64,000 bases of DNA from Streptomyces antimycoticus (GCF_005405925.1 NZ_BJHV01000001.1:5022001-5086000); one strand, 5' to 3'; positions 1-9,564 are shown, counted from the stretch's first letter. Translations and numbers: made by a program. The notes: generated by a model not told the origin, from the sequence alone.

Positions 1-1611
1 GTCCTTGAGGCCCGCACGCGTGCGCCGGATGGCCTGGGAGAGCGCCTTGATGGCGTCCTTCTGGCCGATGACGCGCTTGTGCAGCTCGTCCTCCATGCGC
101 AGCAGCCGGGAGGACTCCTCCTCGGTCAGCTTGAAGACCGGGATGCCCGTGGCCGTGGCCAGGACCTCGGCGATCAGCTCCTCGTCGACCTCGGCGACGA
201 CGTCCATGTCGCCGGCCTTCCACTCCTTCTCCCGCTTCGCCTTGGCGGCCAGGAGCTGCTTCTCCTTGTCGCGCAGACCCGCGGCCATCTCGAAGTCCTG
301 CGAGTCGATCGCGGACTCCTTCTCCCGGCGCACATCGGCGATCTTCTCGTCGAATTCGCGCAGGTCCGGCGGTGCGGTCATCCGGCGGATCCGCATCCGG
401 GAGCCGGCCTCGTCGATCAGGTCGATCGCCTTGTCCGGCAGGAAGCGGTCCGAGATGTAGCGGTCGGCCAGGGTGGCGGCCGCGACCAGAGCCGAGTCCG
501 TGATCGAGACGCGGTGGTGCGCCTCGTAGCGGTCCCGCAGGCCCTTGAGGATCTCGATGGTGTGGGGCAGCGACGGCTCGGCGACCTGGATGGGCTGGAA
601 GCGGCGCTCCAGGGCCGCGTCCTTCTCCAGGTACTTGCGGTACTCGTCGAGCGTGGTCGCGCCGATGGTCTGCAGCTCGCCCCGCGCCAGCATCGGCTTG
701 AGGATGCTGGCGGCATCGATCGCGCCCTCGGCGGCACCCGCACCCACCAGGGTGTGGAGCTCGTCGATGAACAGGATGATGTCGCCGCGGGTGCGGATCT
801 CCTTGAGCACCTTCTTCAGGCGCTCCTCGAAATCACCGCGGTAGCGGGAGCCGGCGACCAGGGCGCCCAGGTCCAGGGTGTAGAGGTGCTTGTCCTTGAG
901 GGTCTCGGGCACCTCACCCTTGACGATCGCCTGGGCCAGTCCCTCGACGACCGCCGTCTTGCCGACGCCGGGCTCGCCGATGAGGACCGGGTTGTTCTTG
1001 GTGCGGCGCGAAAGCACCTGCATGACCCGCTCGATCTCCTTCTCGCGCCCGATGACCGGGTCGAGCTTGGATTCGCGGGCGGCCTGGGTGAGATTGCGGC
1101 CGAACTGGTCCAGGACGAGCGAGGTGGAGGGAGTGCCCTCCGCCGGGCCGCCGGCGGTGGCGGCCTCCTTGCCCTGGTAGCCGGAGAGCAGCTGGATGAC
1201 CTGCTGCCGCACCCGGTTCAGATCGGCGCCCAGCTTCACGAGGACCTGGGCGGCGACGCCCTCGCCCTCGCGGATCAGGCCGAGCAGGATGTGCTCCGTA
1301 CCGATGTAGTTGTGGCCGAGCTGAAGGGCCTCGCGGAGCGACAGCTCCAGGACCTTCTTGGCACGGGGGGTGAAGGGAATGTGCCCGGACGGGGCCTGCT
1401 GGCCCTGCCCGATGATCTCCTCCACCTGCTGGCGGACCGCCTCGAGCGAAATCCCGAGGCTCTCCAGGGCCTTAGCGGCGACACCCTCACCCTCGTGGAT
1501 CAGGCCCAGGAGGATGTGTTCGGTGCCGATGTAGTTGTGGTTGAGCATCCGGGCTTCTTCCTGAGCCAGGACGACAACCCGCCGCGCGCGGTCGGTGAAC
1601 CTCTCGAACAT
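1..1611 (-). CDS. clpC: ATP-dependent Clp protease ATP-binding subunit ClpC (5' part)
   Basis: The window edge cuts this gene, so only the first 537 codons are visible. ClpC is the cytoplasmic HSP100/AAA+ unfoldase that passes proteins to the ClpP peptidase. Two N-terminal Clp repeats are seen ([13 protein letters not shown] occurs twice, near residues 25 and 100). They are followed by the first AAA+ module with Walker A GEPGVGKT near residue 214 and Walker [11 protein letters not shown], and then a charged UVR-type middle region near residue 430. The ATG is preceded by GAGGAG at a 9-nt gap, which fixes the start. Family assignment is certain; partner loading cannot be judged here. Confidence 0.98.
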   Translation of the reverse strand, partial: MFERFTDRARRVVVLAQEEARMLNHNYIGTEHILLGLIHEGEGVAAKALESLGISLEAVRQQVEEIIGQGQQAPSGHIPFTPRAKKVLELSLREALQLGHNYIGTEHILLGLIREGEGVAAQVLVKLGADLNRVRQQVIQLLSGYQGKEAATAGGPAEGTPSTSLVLDQFGRNLTQAARESKLDPVIGREKEIERVMQVLSRRTKNNPVLIGEPGVGKTAVVEGLAQAIVKGEVPETLKDKHLYTLDLGALVAGSRYRGDFEERLKKVLKEIRTRGDIILFIDELHTLVGAGAAEGAIDAASILKPMLARGELQTIGATTLDEYRKYLEKDAALERRFQPIQVAEPSLPHTIEILKGLRDRYEAHHRVSITDSALVAAATLADRYISDRFLPDKAIDLIDEAGSRMRIRRMTAPPDLREFDEKIADVRREKESAIDSQDFEMAAGLRDKEKQLLAAKAKREKEWKAGDMDVVAEVDEELIAEVLATATGIPVFKLTEEESSRLLRMEDELHKRVIGQKDAIKALSQAIRRTRAGLKD

Positions 1612-1734
1612 CGTTAATCGCTCCTCAGAGCGGTCAGAAAGATCGGGGACGATCCCCTCCCTGTCCTTCCGCATGCTAGTCCCGCAACCCGGGACAGCTC
1701 ATTCCAACTGCCGACAACCGTCCGGATCACCCCC

Positions 1735-1751
1735 GCTCGCGCGGGGCAAAC
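1735..1751. promoter_or_regulatory. possible ClgR-type operator upstream of clpC
   Basis: GCTCGC, a 5-base spacer, then GCAAAC. This matches 10 of 12 fixed positions of the ClgR consensus as I recall it (GTTCGC-N5-GCGAAC). ClgR activates clp genes in Streptomyces. The site lies about 125 bp upstream of the clpC start, in a 476-bp gene-free stretch (1612-2087) that must hold the divergent promoters of clpC and the next gene. The assignment is an inference from one imperfect match. Confidence 0.35.
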
Positions 1752-2087
1752 AGCCACTGGCTTCCTGCCCGAACAGCCGACAACTGCCTTAACCCGATGG
1801 TGCGAGACGATGTTCCCGCAGGCCAGGCATCTACGCCCACCGCCAGTACGCCGATGGCGAACGCCGCTTCCTCCCGACACGCGGACCGCCCCTCCCCACT
1901 AGGGATGTCTTACCCGCAAGCACAGATACTCCATGCCGTGGGGCCCGGTTCCATCCGCTACGGGCGAACAACCTTGCGCCCGTTCACCGGCCCTGCACGG
2001 CCTCTTACGGGCACGGTGCGCGCACGGGCCCGCACGGTAGGTCATCCGGGGCGTAACCAAGGGGGCGGGCGGAGAGTTCTGCTGGGC

Positions 2088-2714
2088 ATGATCCACAGGG
2101 TCCACGGCGCGAGGCCGTCCGCGCCGGCACCGGCCCCCTCGTCACGCTGGTACGAGCGGGAGCTGGGCTGGCCGACGGCCGGCAGCGATCCCGTCGAATT
2201 GCTCACGGGGGTGGCCTTCGACGTCATCGAACTGCCGGCCGTGGCCGGATGGGCGATGCTGCGGCGCGTACCGCGGACCGGTCCGGTCGCGGTGGAGGGC
2301 GCCTGGATGCGGCTTCTGGTGGCCCCTGGCAGCGCCGACGAGCTTCCGGGGCTGCTCGACTGGCTGGAGTGGGGCGGTGTGGCCCTGGACCTGGGCGCGA
2401 TCGGCGCCGGTGGCCGGATCACCGCGCCATGCCCCTCCCGCTCCTGGCCGCCGCTCCTGGACGCCGGGGCGCCCGGAGAGCGATGCCCGCAGGAGCCCGC
2501 CGTAGAGCGATGCCCGCAGGAGGCCGCCGTATGGCTGCGACCTCCCGACCCGAAGGGCGAGGTGGAGCCAACGCTGCCGAGGACAGGCTTCGGGGGCGAT
2601 GGGGGCGCCCCCGATCTCGTACGGCTCGTGAACGCGGCGGCTACCGAATGCCACCGCACCCGATTGGTGCGCGCCCGGCCGCTGCCAAGGCAGCGGCGAG
2701 CCGGGAAAGGCTGA
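2088..2714 (+). CDS. SCO3374-family conserved hypothetical protein
   Basis: About 208 residues. I recognise it only as the protein that sits between clpC and lsr2 in streptomycetes; no function is known to me. The N-terminal part (WYERELGWPTAG..., then GWAMLRRV) distantly recalls the N-terminus of bifunctional primase/polymerase domains but carries no catalytic acidic motif, so I do not claim that activity. The ATG at 2088 was chosen because the upstream in-frame extension has poor coding character. Residues about 131-148 are a tandem 9-residue repeat (ERCPQEPAV/ERCPQEAAV), which looks like a recent local duplication. Confidence 0.7.
   Translation: MIHRVHGARPSAPAPAPSSRWYERELGWPTAGSDPVELLTGVAFDVIELPAVAGWAMLRRVPRTGPVAVEGAWMRLLVAPGSADELPGLLDWLEWGGVALDLGAIGAGGRITAPCPSRSWPPLLDAGAPGERCPQEPAVERCPQEAAVWLRPPDPKGEVEPTLPRTGFGGDGGAPDLVRLVNAAATECHRTRLVRARPLPRQRRAGKG
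2478..2531 (+). repeat. 27-bp in-frame tandem duplication
   Basis: Two adjacent 27-bp copies (2478-2504 and 2505-2531) differ at one base. They encode the two ERCPQE-type nonapeptides inside the SCO3374-family protein, so the reading frame is kept. Confidence 0.95.
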
Positions 2715-2719
2715 CGCGC

Positions 2720-3055
2720 TCAGCCGTTGGCCTTCTCGTATGCCTCACGAACGGTCGCCGGAACACGGCCGCGGTCGTTGACCTCGTAGCCGTTCTCCTT
2801 CGCCCAGGCGCGGATCTTCGCGGTGTCCTGGCTGCCGCCCGACGCCGCGCGCGCCTTGCCCCGGCTGCCGGAAGCCCGGCCACCGGTGCGCCGGCCGCCC
2901 TTGGTGTAGGGCTCCAGGGCGTCACGGAGCTTGTCCGCGTTGGTGGTGGTGAGGTCGATCTCGTAGCTCTTGCCGTCAAGGGAGAACGTCACGGTCTCGT
3001 CCGCCTCGCCGCCGTCGAGGTCGTCGACAAGAAGGACCTGAACCTTCTGTGCCAT
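2720..3055 (-). CDS. lsr2: Lsr2 nucleoid-associated xenogeneic silencer
   Basis: Protein of 111 residues, the usual Lsr2 length. The N-terminal beta-sheet dimerisation domain begins AQKVQVLLVDDLDGG. A basic Gly/Arg linker follows (about residues 57-75), then the C-terminal DNA-binding domain with the RGR loop (NDRGRVP) that inserts into the AT minor groove. Lsr2 coats AT-rich and foreign DNA and represses it. The ATG has GAAAGGA six bases upstream. The leader (3056-3275) is clearly more AT-rich than its surroundings, as expected for a gene that may silence itself; autoregulation is inferred. Confidence 0.97.
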   Translation of the reverse strand: MAQKVQVLLVDDLDGGEADETVTFSLDGKSYEIDLTTTNADKLRDALEPYTKGGRRTGGRASGSRGKARAASGGSQDTAKIRAWAKENGYEVNDRGRVPATVREAYEKANG

Positions 3056-3275
3056 GGGGTTCCTTTCAGGGAAAACGGGGGTTCGGGGGTGCGGCGTTAG
3101 CCGCTGATGTCTCACCCCCCAGGTAATTACACTACGAGAGAATAGGAAACCGCCTTTCCCGGAAAAACACAAACCCCCCGGGAAGGTTCGACCGATCCAC
3201 CAAGCGGGAAGCCTCATGGAAGGTCATGTTCCGGAGCTATGTGATAGGGGAGCGATTCGGACATAGGACCCGCGA

Positions 3276-3797
3276 TCACAGTTGCAGAAGCATCCGGCTG
3301 TTGCCAAGGGTGTTCGGCTTCACCCGTTCGAGACCAAGGAACTCGGCGACGCCCTCGTCATAGGAACGCAGGAGCTCGCTGTACACATCGCCGTCGACCG
3401 GCGTCTCGCCGATCTCCACGAAGCCGTGTCTGGTGAAGAAGTCGACTTCGAAGGTGAGGCAGAAAATGCGCCGCACCCCCAGCCAGCGCGCCGTCTGCAA
3501 CAGCTTGTCGAGCACCAGGTGACCTACGCCGGTGCCCTTGAGAGTCCGATCGACGGCGAGAGTGCGGACCTCCGCGAGGTCTTCCCACATGACGTGCAGC
3601 GCTCCACAGCCAATGACCTCAGCGTCCTCGTCGCGCTCGGCGACCCAGAACTCCTGGATGTCCTCGTAAAGCGTCACGGTGGCTTTGTCGAGCAGGATGC
3701 GATCGTCCACGTAGGAGTCGATGAGGCGGCGCACCGCTCGTACATCGCCGGTCCGGGCACGGCGGACGGTGACTACTTTTGATAGTGGGGAGGACAT
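3276..3797 (-). CDS. argA: amino-acid N-acetyltransferase (GNAT, Rv2747/ArgA-like)
   Basis: A 173-residue GNAT protein. Motif A, TLAVDRTLKGTGVGHLVLDKLL, binds acetyl-CoA; the C-terminal part carries FFTRHGFVEIGETP. The closest family I recognise is the short actinobacterial N-acetylglutamate synthase (M. tuberculosis Rv2747), which makes the first intermediate of arginine synthesis from glutamate or glutamine. It follows the BlaI-type gene after only 22 bp on the same strand, so the two are probably co-transcribed. The first codons (TCA AAA GTA) are unusual for this genome, so the true start could be slightly downstream. Confidence 0.85.
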   Translation of the reverse strand: MSSPLSKVVTVRRARTGDVRAVRRLIDSYVDDRILLDKATVTLYEDIQEFWVAERDEDAEVIGCGALHVMWEDLAEVRTLAVDRTLKGTGVGHLVLDKLLQTARWLGVRRIFCLTFEVDFFTRHGFVEIGETPVDGDVYSELLRSYDEGVAEFLGLERVKPNTLGNSRMLLQL

Positions 3798-3819
3798 GAC
3801 CGGACGCTATCGCCCTGGG

Positions 3820-4215
3820 TCATCGCCCCGACTCACCGGGGCTCTCCCCGGTCTCCCCCACTTGTGCGACACGCATGGCATCCCGTAGTGCGTCGCGCTG
3901 CTCTTCGGACATCATCCCGAAGAACGCGACGAGAGCGGCAGCGGGGTTGTCACTGGTCGACCACGCTTCGTTCATCAGTGCGGCCGAGTAGGCGGCGCGC
4001 GTGGAGACCGCGGCATATCGATAGGCGCGGCCTTCCACCTCCCGGCGCAGCCAGCCCTTGTGATGGAGGTTGTCCATTACCGTCATGACGGTGGTGTAGG
4101 CGATCGAGCGTTCCCGCTGAAGGTCTTCCAGGACTTCGCGGACCGTGACCGGGCGGTTCCACTTCCACACCCGCGTCATGACCGCGTCTTCGAGATCTCC
4201 CAATGGGCGAGGCAC
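3820..4215 (-). CDS. BlaI/MecI/CopY-family transcriptional regulator
   Basis: 131 residues if started at the GTG giving PRPLGDLEDAVMTRVW, the canonical N-terminus of this family. The winged helix (RPVTVREVLEDL, then AYTTVMTVMDNLHHKGWL) is complete, followed by a C-terminal dimerisation helix. Members usually repress beta-lactamase, stress or metal genes and are inactivated by a BlaR1-type M56 protease, but no such partner lies in the window. There is no Shine-Dalgarno before the GTG. TATTATT at 4222-4228 lies just upstream, so a leaderless mRNA is likely. It precedes argA in the same transcript. Confidence 0.9.
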   Translation of the reverse strand: MPRPLGDLEDAVMTRVWKWNRPVTVREVLEDLQRERSIAYTTVMTVMDNLHHKGWLRREVEGRAYRYAAVSTRAAYSAALMNEAWSTSDNPAAALVAFFGMMSEEQRDALRDAMRVAQVGETGESPGESGR

Positions 4216-4233
4216 ACCGAGAATAATAGTGGG

Positions 4234-4258
4234 AGATGTCCCGAATGTCGGGAGGTCT
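4234..4258 (-). promoter_or_regulatory. inverted-repeat operator over the blaI-type promoter
   Basis: AGATGTCCCGA (4234-4244) and TCGGGAGGTCT (4248-4258) are inverted around a 3-bp centre with 9 of 11 pairs matching. The repeat covers where the -35 region should be if TATTATT (4222-4228) is the -10 box. It is well placed for autorepression by the BlaI-type protein; that protein's real operator is unknown. Confidence 0.6.
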
Positions 4259-4369
4259 GCGCAGGAAAAGCCACACGCCCCGGAACGCGATGCGTCCCGG
4301 GGCGTGGTGCGGCGTGCCACCGCCGTGGTGTGCGGGCGTGGCGGCGCCCGATGGGCCCGATCGATCCGA

Positions 4370-4552
4370 TCAGGCCGTCTCGCGCTCCGGGGCCGGGCCC
4401 TCGGCCTCGGAGCGGGCCGCCAGCGCCGCGTCCACCGCGGCGTCCTCCTTGGACTTGTTGGCGCCGCCCTGGCTCTTCACCATCGTCACGATGAGCGCGG
4501 TGAAGGCCACGGCCATAAAGACGGGCGGGATCAGCGCGGAGACATAATCCAT
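4370..4552 (-). CDS. small single-pass membrane protein
   Basis: 60 residues. A hydrophobic segment at residues 5-25 (ALIPPVFMAVAFTALIVTMV) is followed by a charged cytosolic-type tail rich in Ala and Glu. An ATG with GGAGG at ideal spacing supports it as a real gene. I know it only as a conserved Streptomyces protein of unknown role. Its short leftward position downstream of the next gene (4675-5496) suggests it may be cotranscribed with it. Confidence 0.75.
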   Translation of the reverse strand: MDYVSALIPPVFMAVAFTALIVTMVKSQGGANKSKEDAAVDAALAARSEAEGPAPERETA

Positions 4553-4674
4553 GGCTCTCGGCCTCCTTATTGCTCGAGACCACCAGATTACGCGGCGCGC
4601 CGCGCCCTCCCGGAGCCGGGCACCGGTCCGGGCGCGGCGGCCCGGGGCCGGGGCGGGGGCCGGGCCCGGCGGGG

Positions 4675-5496
4675 TCAGGCGGAACGGGCCCCGGCGCCGA
4701 GGCTCGACTCGCGCTCCGGGGGCGGCGAGGGGCGGCGCTTGGGCGGGAAGACCTCCGCCGGCGTGGGCACCGGACGCCCCGGGCGCGGCGCCCGGCGGCC
4801 GGGCTCCCGTCGCTTCGGCTCCTCGCGGTCGCCGTGCTCCGGCGCCGCGGGCTTCTTGCGCGGCTGCGGCTCCCCCTTGGGCTCGTCGGCCTTCCGAAGG
4901 GCCTCCCGCACGATCTCCGCCCCCTTTCGTACCACTCCCTGCGCGGCCGTCCTCTCCGCCCCCTTTCGTACCACTCCTTGCGCGGCCGTCCTGGGCGCCG
5001 CCGAGACCCCGCCGGGCAGGGCGCGCAGCCGGGGCCCAACGGCGCTCGTGCGCGGCTGTACGACGGCGCCGGCGCGCTCCGCGAGCCGGGTGCGCACGCC
5101 CCGCTCGGCAAGGCGCTCACAGTGGCTCAGCAGCGCGCGTCGGCGCGTCGCCTCACCACCTCCGGCGGCCGACCCGCACAGCGCGCGAAGCGCGGCCAGA
5201 TCCTCGGCCAGCGGCTCATAACCCGCCGCGAGGGCGCCCTGGAGCTGCTCGAGATAGCCGACGGCGGCGCCGGGCAGGGCGGCGCGGTAGCGGGCGAGCT
5301 CGTCGAGCAGGAACGCTCGCAGCCGCCCGCCCTCGCGGACCGCTTCGTCCACGGCCTCGGCGAGCCGGAGACAGTCCTGGACCTCCTCCGCCCGGTCCGG
5401 GCCGAGGGGGCCGGCAGAGGGAGTGACGGGGTCGGGTCGGAGGGCGATGGCGAGGGCGCGTCGGAGCACACGCAGCTCATCCGCACTGAACGCCAT
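4675..5496 (-). CDS. conserved Streptomyces hypothetical protein with internal repeat
   Basis: About 273 residues from the ATG giving MAFSADELRVLRRALAIAL. The N-terminal half (to about residue 150) is helical and Leu/Ala/Glu rich. The C-terminal third is a basic, Pro/Arg/Lys-rich tail that is probably disordered. Residues RTAAQGVVRKGAE occur twice in tandem. No catalytic motif or membrane segment is visible and I cannot assign a function. An upstream ATG (5526) would add ten residues; the internal start fits family members I remember better. Confidence 0.7.
   Translation of the reverse strand: MAFSADELRVLRRALAIALRPDPVTPSAGPLGPDRAEEVQDCLRLAEAVDEAVREGGRLRAFLLDELARYRAALPGAAVGYLEQLQGALAAGYEPLAEDLAALRALCGSAAGGGEATRRRALLSHCERLAERGVRTRLAERAGAVVQPRTSAVGPRLRALPGGVSAAPRTAAQGVVRKGAERTAAQGVVRKGAEIVREALRKADEPKGEPQPRKKPAAPEHGDREEPKRREPGRRAPRPGRPVPTPAEVFPPKRRPSPPPERESSLGAGARSA
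4914..4991 (-). repeat. 39-bp in-frame tandem duplication
   Basis: Copies at 4914-4952 and 4953-4991 are identical but for one base. Each encodes the 13 residues RTAAQGVVRKGAE, so the duplication is neutral to the frame. Confidence 0.95.
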
Positions 5497-5617
5497 TCCG
5501 CCGCGGGATCCATATGGCGTGGGCATGGGGCGACTTTAAGTGCTAAGCGGACAAATTTCGCTGAGCGTCGGACGGTGCGGCGCGTTGCGGACGCCGAGCC
5601 GCCATACGGGGGAAGCG

Positions 5618-5651
5618 CCGGACGGGGCCGCGCCGAGGCGGCCCCGTCCGG
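5618..5651 (-). terminator. strong GC hairpin downstream of coaX
   Basis: A perfect 14-bp stem (CCGGACGGGGCCGC, 5618-5631, against 5638-5651) with a 6-base loop. It has no U-run, as is common in Streptomyces. It lies about 220 bp past the coaX stop within the 377-bp gene-free stretch 5497-5873, in which I see no other gene. Confidence 0.7.
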
Positions 5652-5873
5652 ACCCGGCACCCGGGGCGGACCGTCGCATCCGGGTGCCGGTGTACATGGT
5701 CGACGGCCCTTCCGCTTGTCAATACGGAATTCGAAGTGCCGTCTTTCCCTTGACCGCTCCGTGACCAATGGCGAAGAGCGATCGGCGCCCCCGGCGAATC
5801 CAGAGCGCGGGAATTCGTTTCGGAATGCCGTCAATACGGTCGAGCACGCAGGTGAAGAGCTGATCGCCGGTGC

Positions 5874-6671
5874 TCAGCCGCGCGAGACGTTCCGCTCGTA
5901 GACCAGTCTGAGGCCGATCAGGGTCAACCAGGGCTCATGCTCATCGATCACTGAGGATTCTCCTAGCACCATGGGCGCCAGCCCGCCGGTGGCGATCACG
6001 GTGACGTCCTCCGGGTCCTGCGCCAGCTCCCGCGCCATTCGGCGGACGATCCCGTCCACCTGGCCCGCGAAGCCGTAGAGGATGCCGGACTGCATGGCCT
6101 CCACCGTGTTCTTCCCGATCACGCTGCGCGGGCGGGCCAGCTCGATCTTGCGCAATTGCGCCCCGCGTACGCCCAGCGCCTCGACCGAGATCTCGATGCC
6201 CGGCGCGATCACCCCGCCCACGTACTCGCCGCGCGCGCTGACCGCGTCGAAGGTGGTCGCGGTGCCGAAGTCGACGACCACGCACGGACCCTCGTACAGC
6301 TCGACGGCGGCCAGCGCGTTGATGATCCGGTCGGCGCCGACCTCCTTGGGGTTGTCCATCAGGATCGGCACACCGGTCTTCACGCCCGGCTCGACCAGGA
6401 CGGACGGCACATCGCCGTAGTAGCGGCGGGTCACCTCGCGCAGCTCGTGGAGCACCGAGGGGACGGTGGAGCAGATGGAGATGCCCGCGATGCCGTCGCC
6501 CAGCTCCTCGCCGAGCAGCGGGTGCATGCCCATCAGGCCCTGCAGCAGGACGGCGAGTTCATCGGCGGTGCGGCGGGCGTCGGTGGAGATCCGCCAGTGC
6601 TCGACGATCTCCTCGCCGTCGAACAGGCCCAGCACGGTGTGGGTGTTTCCGACGTCGATGGTCAGCAGCAT
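5874..6671 (-). CDS. coaX: type III pantothenate kinase
   Basis: About 265 residues, typical for CoaX. It phosphorylates pantothenate, the first step to CoA, in the cytoplasm. The ASKHA-fold phosphate motif DVGNTHT is at residues 6-12, and VVDFGTATTFD and VIATGGLAPMV are the other nucleotide-binding segments. The start giving MLLTIDVGNT is chosen over one three codons upstream. It is the last gene of the leftward cofactor operon, 107 bp after nadC, and shares the pantothenate branch with panC of the same operon. Confidence 0.96.
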   Translation of the reverse strand: MLLTIDVGNTHTVLGLFDGEEIVEHWRISTDARRTADELAVLLQGLMGMHPLLGEELGDGIAGISICSTVPSVLHELREVTRRYYGDVPSVLVEPGVKTGVPILMDNPKEVGADRIINALAAVELYEGPCVVVDFGTATTFDAVSARGEYVGGVIAPGIEISVEALGVRGAQLRKIELARPRSVIGKNTVEAMQSGILYGFAGQVDGIVRRMARELAQDPEDVTVIATGGLAPMVLGESSVIDEHEPWLTLIGLRLVYERNVSRG

Positions 6672-6778
6672 GGGCGGCACCGCTTCCGGGCGGGCTGACG
6701 GCCGAGGACGAGCCCTGGGGTGGTGGGTGGGGCGACGGGCGGGCGGATGTCTCCGGCGTCGATGGTCGGCAGCATCGA

Positions 6779-7813
6779 TTACTTCCCCTCGGCCTCGCGC
6801 AGGTCCAGGCCGATGTCCAGGATCGGGGAGGAGTGGGTGAGCGCGCCGACCGCCAGATAGTCGACGCCCGTCTCGGCGTACGTACGGGCGTTCGCGAGCG
6901 TCAGCCGCCCCGAGGACTCCAGCGCGGCCCGCCCGGCGACCAGCTCGACGGCCTCGCGGGTGCGCTCCGGGGTGAAGTTGTCCAGCAGGATGAGGTCCGC
7001 GCCCGCCTGAAGGACCGGCGGGATCTGGTCGAGGGTGTCGACCTCCACCTCGATCGGCACGTCCGGGAACTCGGCCCGCACGGCGCCGAACGCCTCCGCG
7101 ACACCGCCCGCCGCGATCACGTGGTTGTCCTTGACCAGCGCGGCGTCCGAGAGCGACATCCGGTGGTTGACCCCGCCGCCGCAGCGCACCGCGTACTTCT
7201 CCAGGGCGCGCAGCCCCGGGGTGGTCTTACGGGTGTCACGGACCTTGGTCTTCGTCCCGTCGAGGGCATCCGCCCACGCACGGGTCGCCGTCGCGATACC
7301 GGAGAGCCGGCACAGGAGGTTGAGCGCGCTGCGCTCACCGGTGAGCAGGTCGCGGGTGCGGGTGCGGACGCTGAGCAGCTTCTGGCCCGCCGCCACCCGG
7401 TCGCCGTCCTCGACATGCCGCTCGACCTCGAACTCGTCCGTACAGACGACGGACAGGATCGCCTCGGCGATCCGCAGCCCCGCGACGGTGCCCGCCTCAC
7501 GGGCCGTGAAGTCACCGGTGGCGAAGGCGTCCTCGGGGACGGTGGCCACGGTGGTGACGTCCACGCCCTGGTCGAGGTCCTCCTCGATGGCCATGTGCGC
7601 GATGTCCTCGACCTGGATGGGGTCGAGTCCGGCACCGATCAGCAGCTCGGCCAGGTCGGGGTCCAGACCGCACTCCATCGGGTCGAGCCCGGAGCCGTCG
7701 GCGTCGTCGCCGCAGCCGCAGGCGTCGCCGCAGCCCGCCGCCTCGCCGGGGCGGCCGATCTGCAGCAGCGGCAGGGACACGGATGGCTGGCGGTCTTCGG
7801 CGGTGCTGCTCAC
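6779..7813 (-). CDS. nadC: nicotinate-nucleotide pyrophosphorylase (carboxylating)
   Basis: 344 residues. Quinolinate phosphoribosyltransferase makes nicotinate mononucleotide from quinolinate and PRPP. Seen: KVRDTRKTTPGLRALEKYAV, the conserved substrate loop, and the VDTLDQ...LILLDNFTPE barrel segments. An extra N-terminal stretch of about 45 residues is Cys/Gly/Asp rich (CGDACGCGDDADG), unlike E. coli NadC, and could be a metal-binding or disordered extension. The start is GTG, overlapping the nadB stop as GTGA, so translation is coupled. Confidence 0.97.
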   Translation of the reverse strand: MSSTAEDRQPSVSLPLLQIGRPGEAAGCGDACGCGDDADGSGLDPMECGLDPDLAELLIGAGLDPIQVEDIAHMAIEEDLDQGVDVTTVATVPEDAFATGDFTAREAGTVAGLRIAEAILSVVCTDEFEVERHVEDGDRVAAGQKLLSVRTRTRDLLTGERSALNLLCRLSGIATATRAWADALDGTKTKVRDTRKTTPGLRALEKYAVRCGGGVNHRMSLSDAALVKDNHVIAAGGVAEAFGAVRAEFPDVPIEVEVDTLDQIPPVLQAGADLILLDNFTPERTREAVELVAGRAALESSGRLTLANARTYAETGVDYLAVGALTHSSPILDIGLDLREAEGK

Positions 7814-9564
7814 GGGCGGGACTCCGTCTCGGTTCGGGGGGTGGTCGGTGGGGGAAACGCTTCGGAGTCCGTGGAACGGACATCGAGGGCGCCGTCCGGG
7901 CGGAGGGTGACCAGGAGGTGGCGGCGCCAGGCCGCGTCGTCCCGCGCGGGGCGGTCCTCGCGCCAGTGGCAGCCGCGGGTCTCCTCCCGGCGGAGCGCGG
8001 CGGCGACCAGGACCCGGGCGACCAGATGCAGGTTGGTGGCCTCCCAGGACTCGACCCCGGGCTCGGCCGTCTTGCCGTCCCGCCGCAGCTGCGCCGCGGC
8101 GTCGTCGTGGACGCCCTCCAGCCGGTCGGCGGCGCGGGCCAGGCTCTCGGCGGAGCGCAGCACTCCGGCGCCGTGGGTCATGATGTGCTGGATCTCGTAG
8201 CGGGCCTCGGAGGCGAGCAGGGGCGCTTCACCGGGGGCACCGGTGTACGGCTGCTCGGCGGTCGCGGCGGGGCGCGCGGGGCCCTCTGCGGCGGTGATGT
8301 CCTCCGCGATGCGCTCCGCGAAGACCAGGCCCTCCAGAAGGGAGTTGGAGGCCAGCCGGTTGGCGCCGTGCACCCCGGTGCAGGCGACCTCCCCGCAGGC
8401 GTAGAGCCCGGGGACGGTGGTGCGGCCGCGCAGATCGGTGCGGACCCCGCCGCTCGCGTAGTGCGCGGCCGGGGCGACCGGGATGGGCTCGGTCACCGGG
8501 TCGATACCGTGCGCGCGGCAGGCGGCGAGGATGGTCGGGAAGCGCCGCTCCCACATCCGGGCCCCGAAGTGGCGGGCGTCCAGGTACATATGCTCGGCGC
8601 CGCGCTCCTGCATCCGCCGCGTGATGCCCTTGGCGACGATGTCACGGGGCGCCAGCTCGGCCAGCTCGTGCCGGCCCTGCATGAAGCGCACGCCGTCGGC
8701 GTCGACGAGATGGGCGCCCTCGCCGCGCACCGCCTCCGAGACCAGCGGCTGCTGGCCCTCCGCCTCCGGGCCCAGCCACAGCACCGTGGGGTGGAACTGC
8801 ACGAACTCCAGATCGCTGACCTCGGCCCCGGCGCGCAGCGCGAGCGCGACCCCGTCACCGGTGGAGACGGCGGGGTTGGTGGTCGCGGAGAAGATCTGGC
8901 CCATGCCGCCCGTGGCGAGGACCACCGCGCCCGCCCGCACCGCGCCCACGCCGTCCCGCTGGCCCTCGCCCATGACGTGCAGGGTGACCCCGGCCGCCCG
9001 GCCGGAGCCGTCCTTGAGCAGGTCGAGCACCAGGGCGTTCTCCACGGTGTCGATACCGGCCGCGCGCACCGCCTCGACCAGGGCCCGGGAGATCTCCGCA
9101 CCGGTCGCGTCGCCGCCCGCGTGGGCTATCCGGCGGCGGTGGTGACCGCCCTCGCGGGTCAGCAGGATCTCGCCGGTCTCGTCGTCGGCGTCGAAGCGGG
9201 CGCCGGTGGCGATGAGCCGGCGCACCGCGTCGGGTCCCTCGGTGACCAGCGTCCGTACCGCCCGCTCGTCGCAGAGCCCGGCGCCGGCCACCAGGGTGTC
9301 GTCCAGATGCTGCTCGGGGGTGTCGCCCTCGCCGAGGGCGGCGGCTATGCCGCCCTGGGCCCAGCGCGTGGAGCCGTCGTCCAGGCGGGCCTTGGTGACC
9401 ACGGTGACCTTGGCCCCGGCCGCGGCACAGCGCAGCGCCACGGTCAGCCCGGCGACCCCGGAGCCGACGACCACGACATCGGCCTCGGTGGCCCAGCCGG
9501 GGGCGGGAGCGCGCAGGGCGGTGGCGGGGGCCGCGGCGTCGGGCCGCCCGGTCGGATGGGTCAT
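7810..9564 (-). CDS. nadB: L-aspartate oxidase
   Basis: 584 residues. This FAD enzyme oxidises aspartate to iminoaspartate, the first step of NAD synthesis. An N-terminal Rossmann motif ([15 protein letters not shown]), the substrate region ([15 protein letters not shown]), and [14 protein letters not shown] are visible; the C-terminal helical domain is complete. The ATG overlaps the panC stop as ATGA. nadA is not in the window. Confidence 0.97.
   Translation of the reverse strand: MTHPTGRPDAAAPATALRAPAPGWATEADVVVVGSGVAGLTVALRCAAAGAKVTVVTKARLDDGSTRWAQGGIAAALGEGDTPEQHLDDTLVAGAGLCDERAVRTLVTEGPDAVRRLIATGARFDADDETGEILLTREGGHHRRRIAHAGGDATGAEISRALVEAVRAAGIDTVENALVLDLLKDGSGRAAGVTLHVMGEGQRDGVGAVRAGAVVLATGGMGQIFSATTNPAVSTGDGVALALRAGAEVSDLEFVQFHPTVLWLGPEAEGQQPLVSEAVRGEGAHLVDADGVRFMQGRHELAELAPRDIVAKGITRRMQERGAEHMYLDARHFGARMWERRFPTILAACRAHGIDPVTEPIPVAPAAHYASGGVRTDLRGRTTVPGLYACGEVACTGVHGANRLASNSLLEGLVFAERIAEDITAAEGPARPAATAEQPYTGAPGEAPLLASEARYEIQHIMTHGAGVLRSAESLARAADRLEGVHDDAAAQLRRDGKTAEPGVESWEATNLHLVARVLVAAALRREETRGCHWREDRPARDDAAWRRHLLVTLRPDGALDVRSTDSEAFPPPTTPRTETESRP

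Noticed and set aside
79..1617. A 512-codon open frame antisense to clpC
   Set aside because: A shadow of clpC typical of very GC-rich DNA; the Leu/Gly/Asp-rich product has no family features.
1612..2087. HspR-type HAIR element upstream of clpC
   Set aside because: No CTTGAGT-N7-ACTCAAG-like sequence is seen; only an imperfect ClgR-like site.
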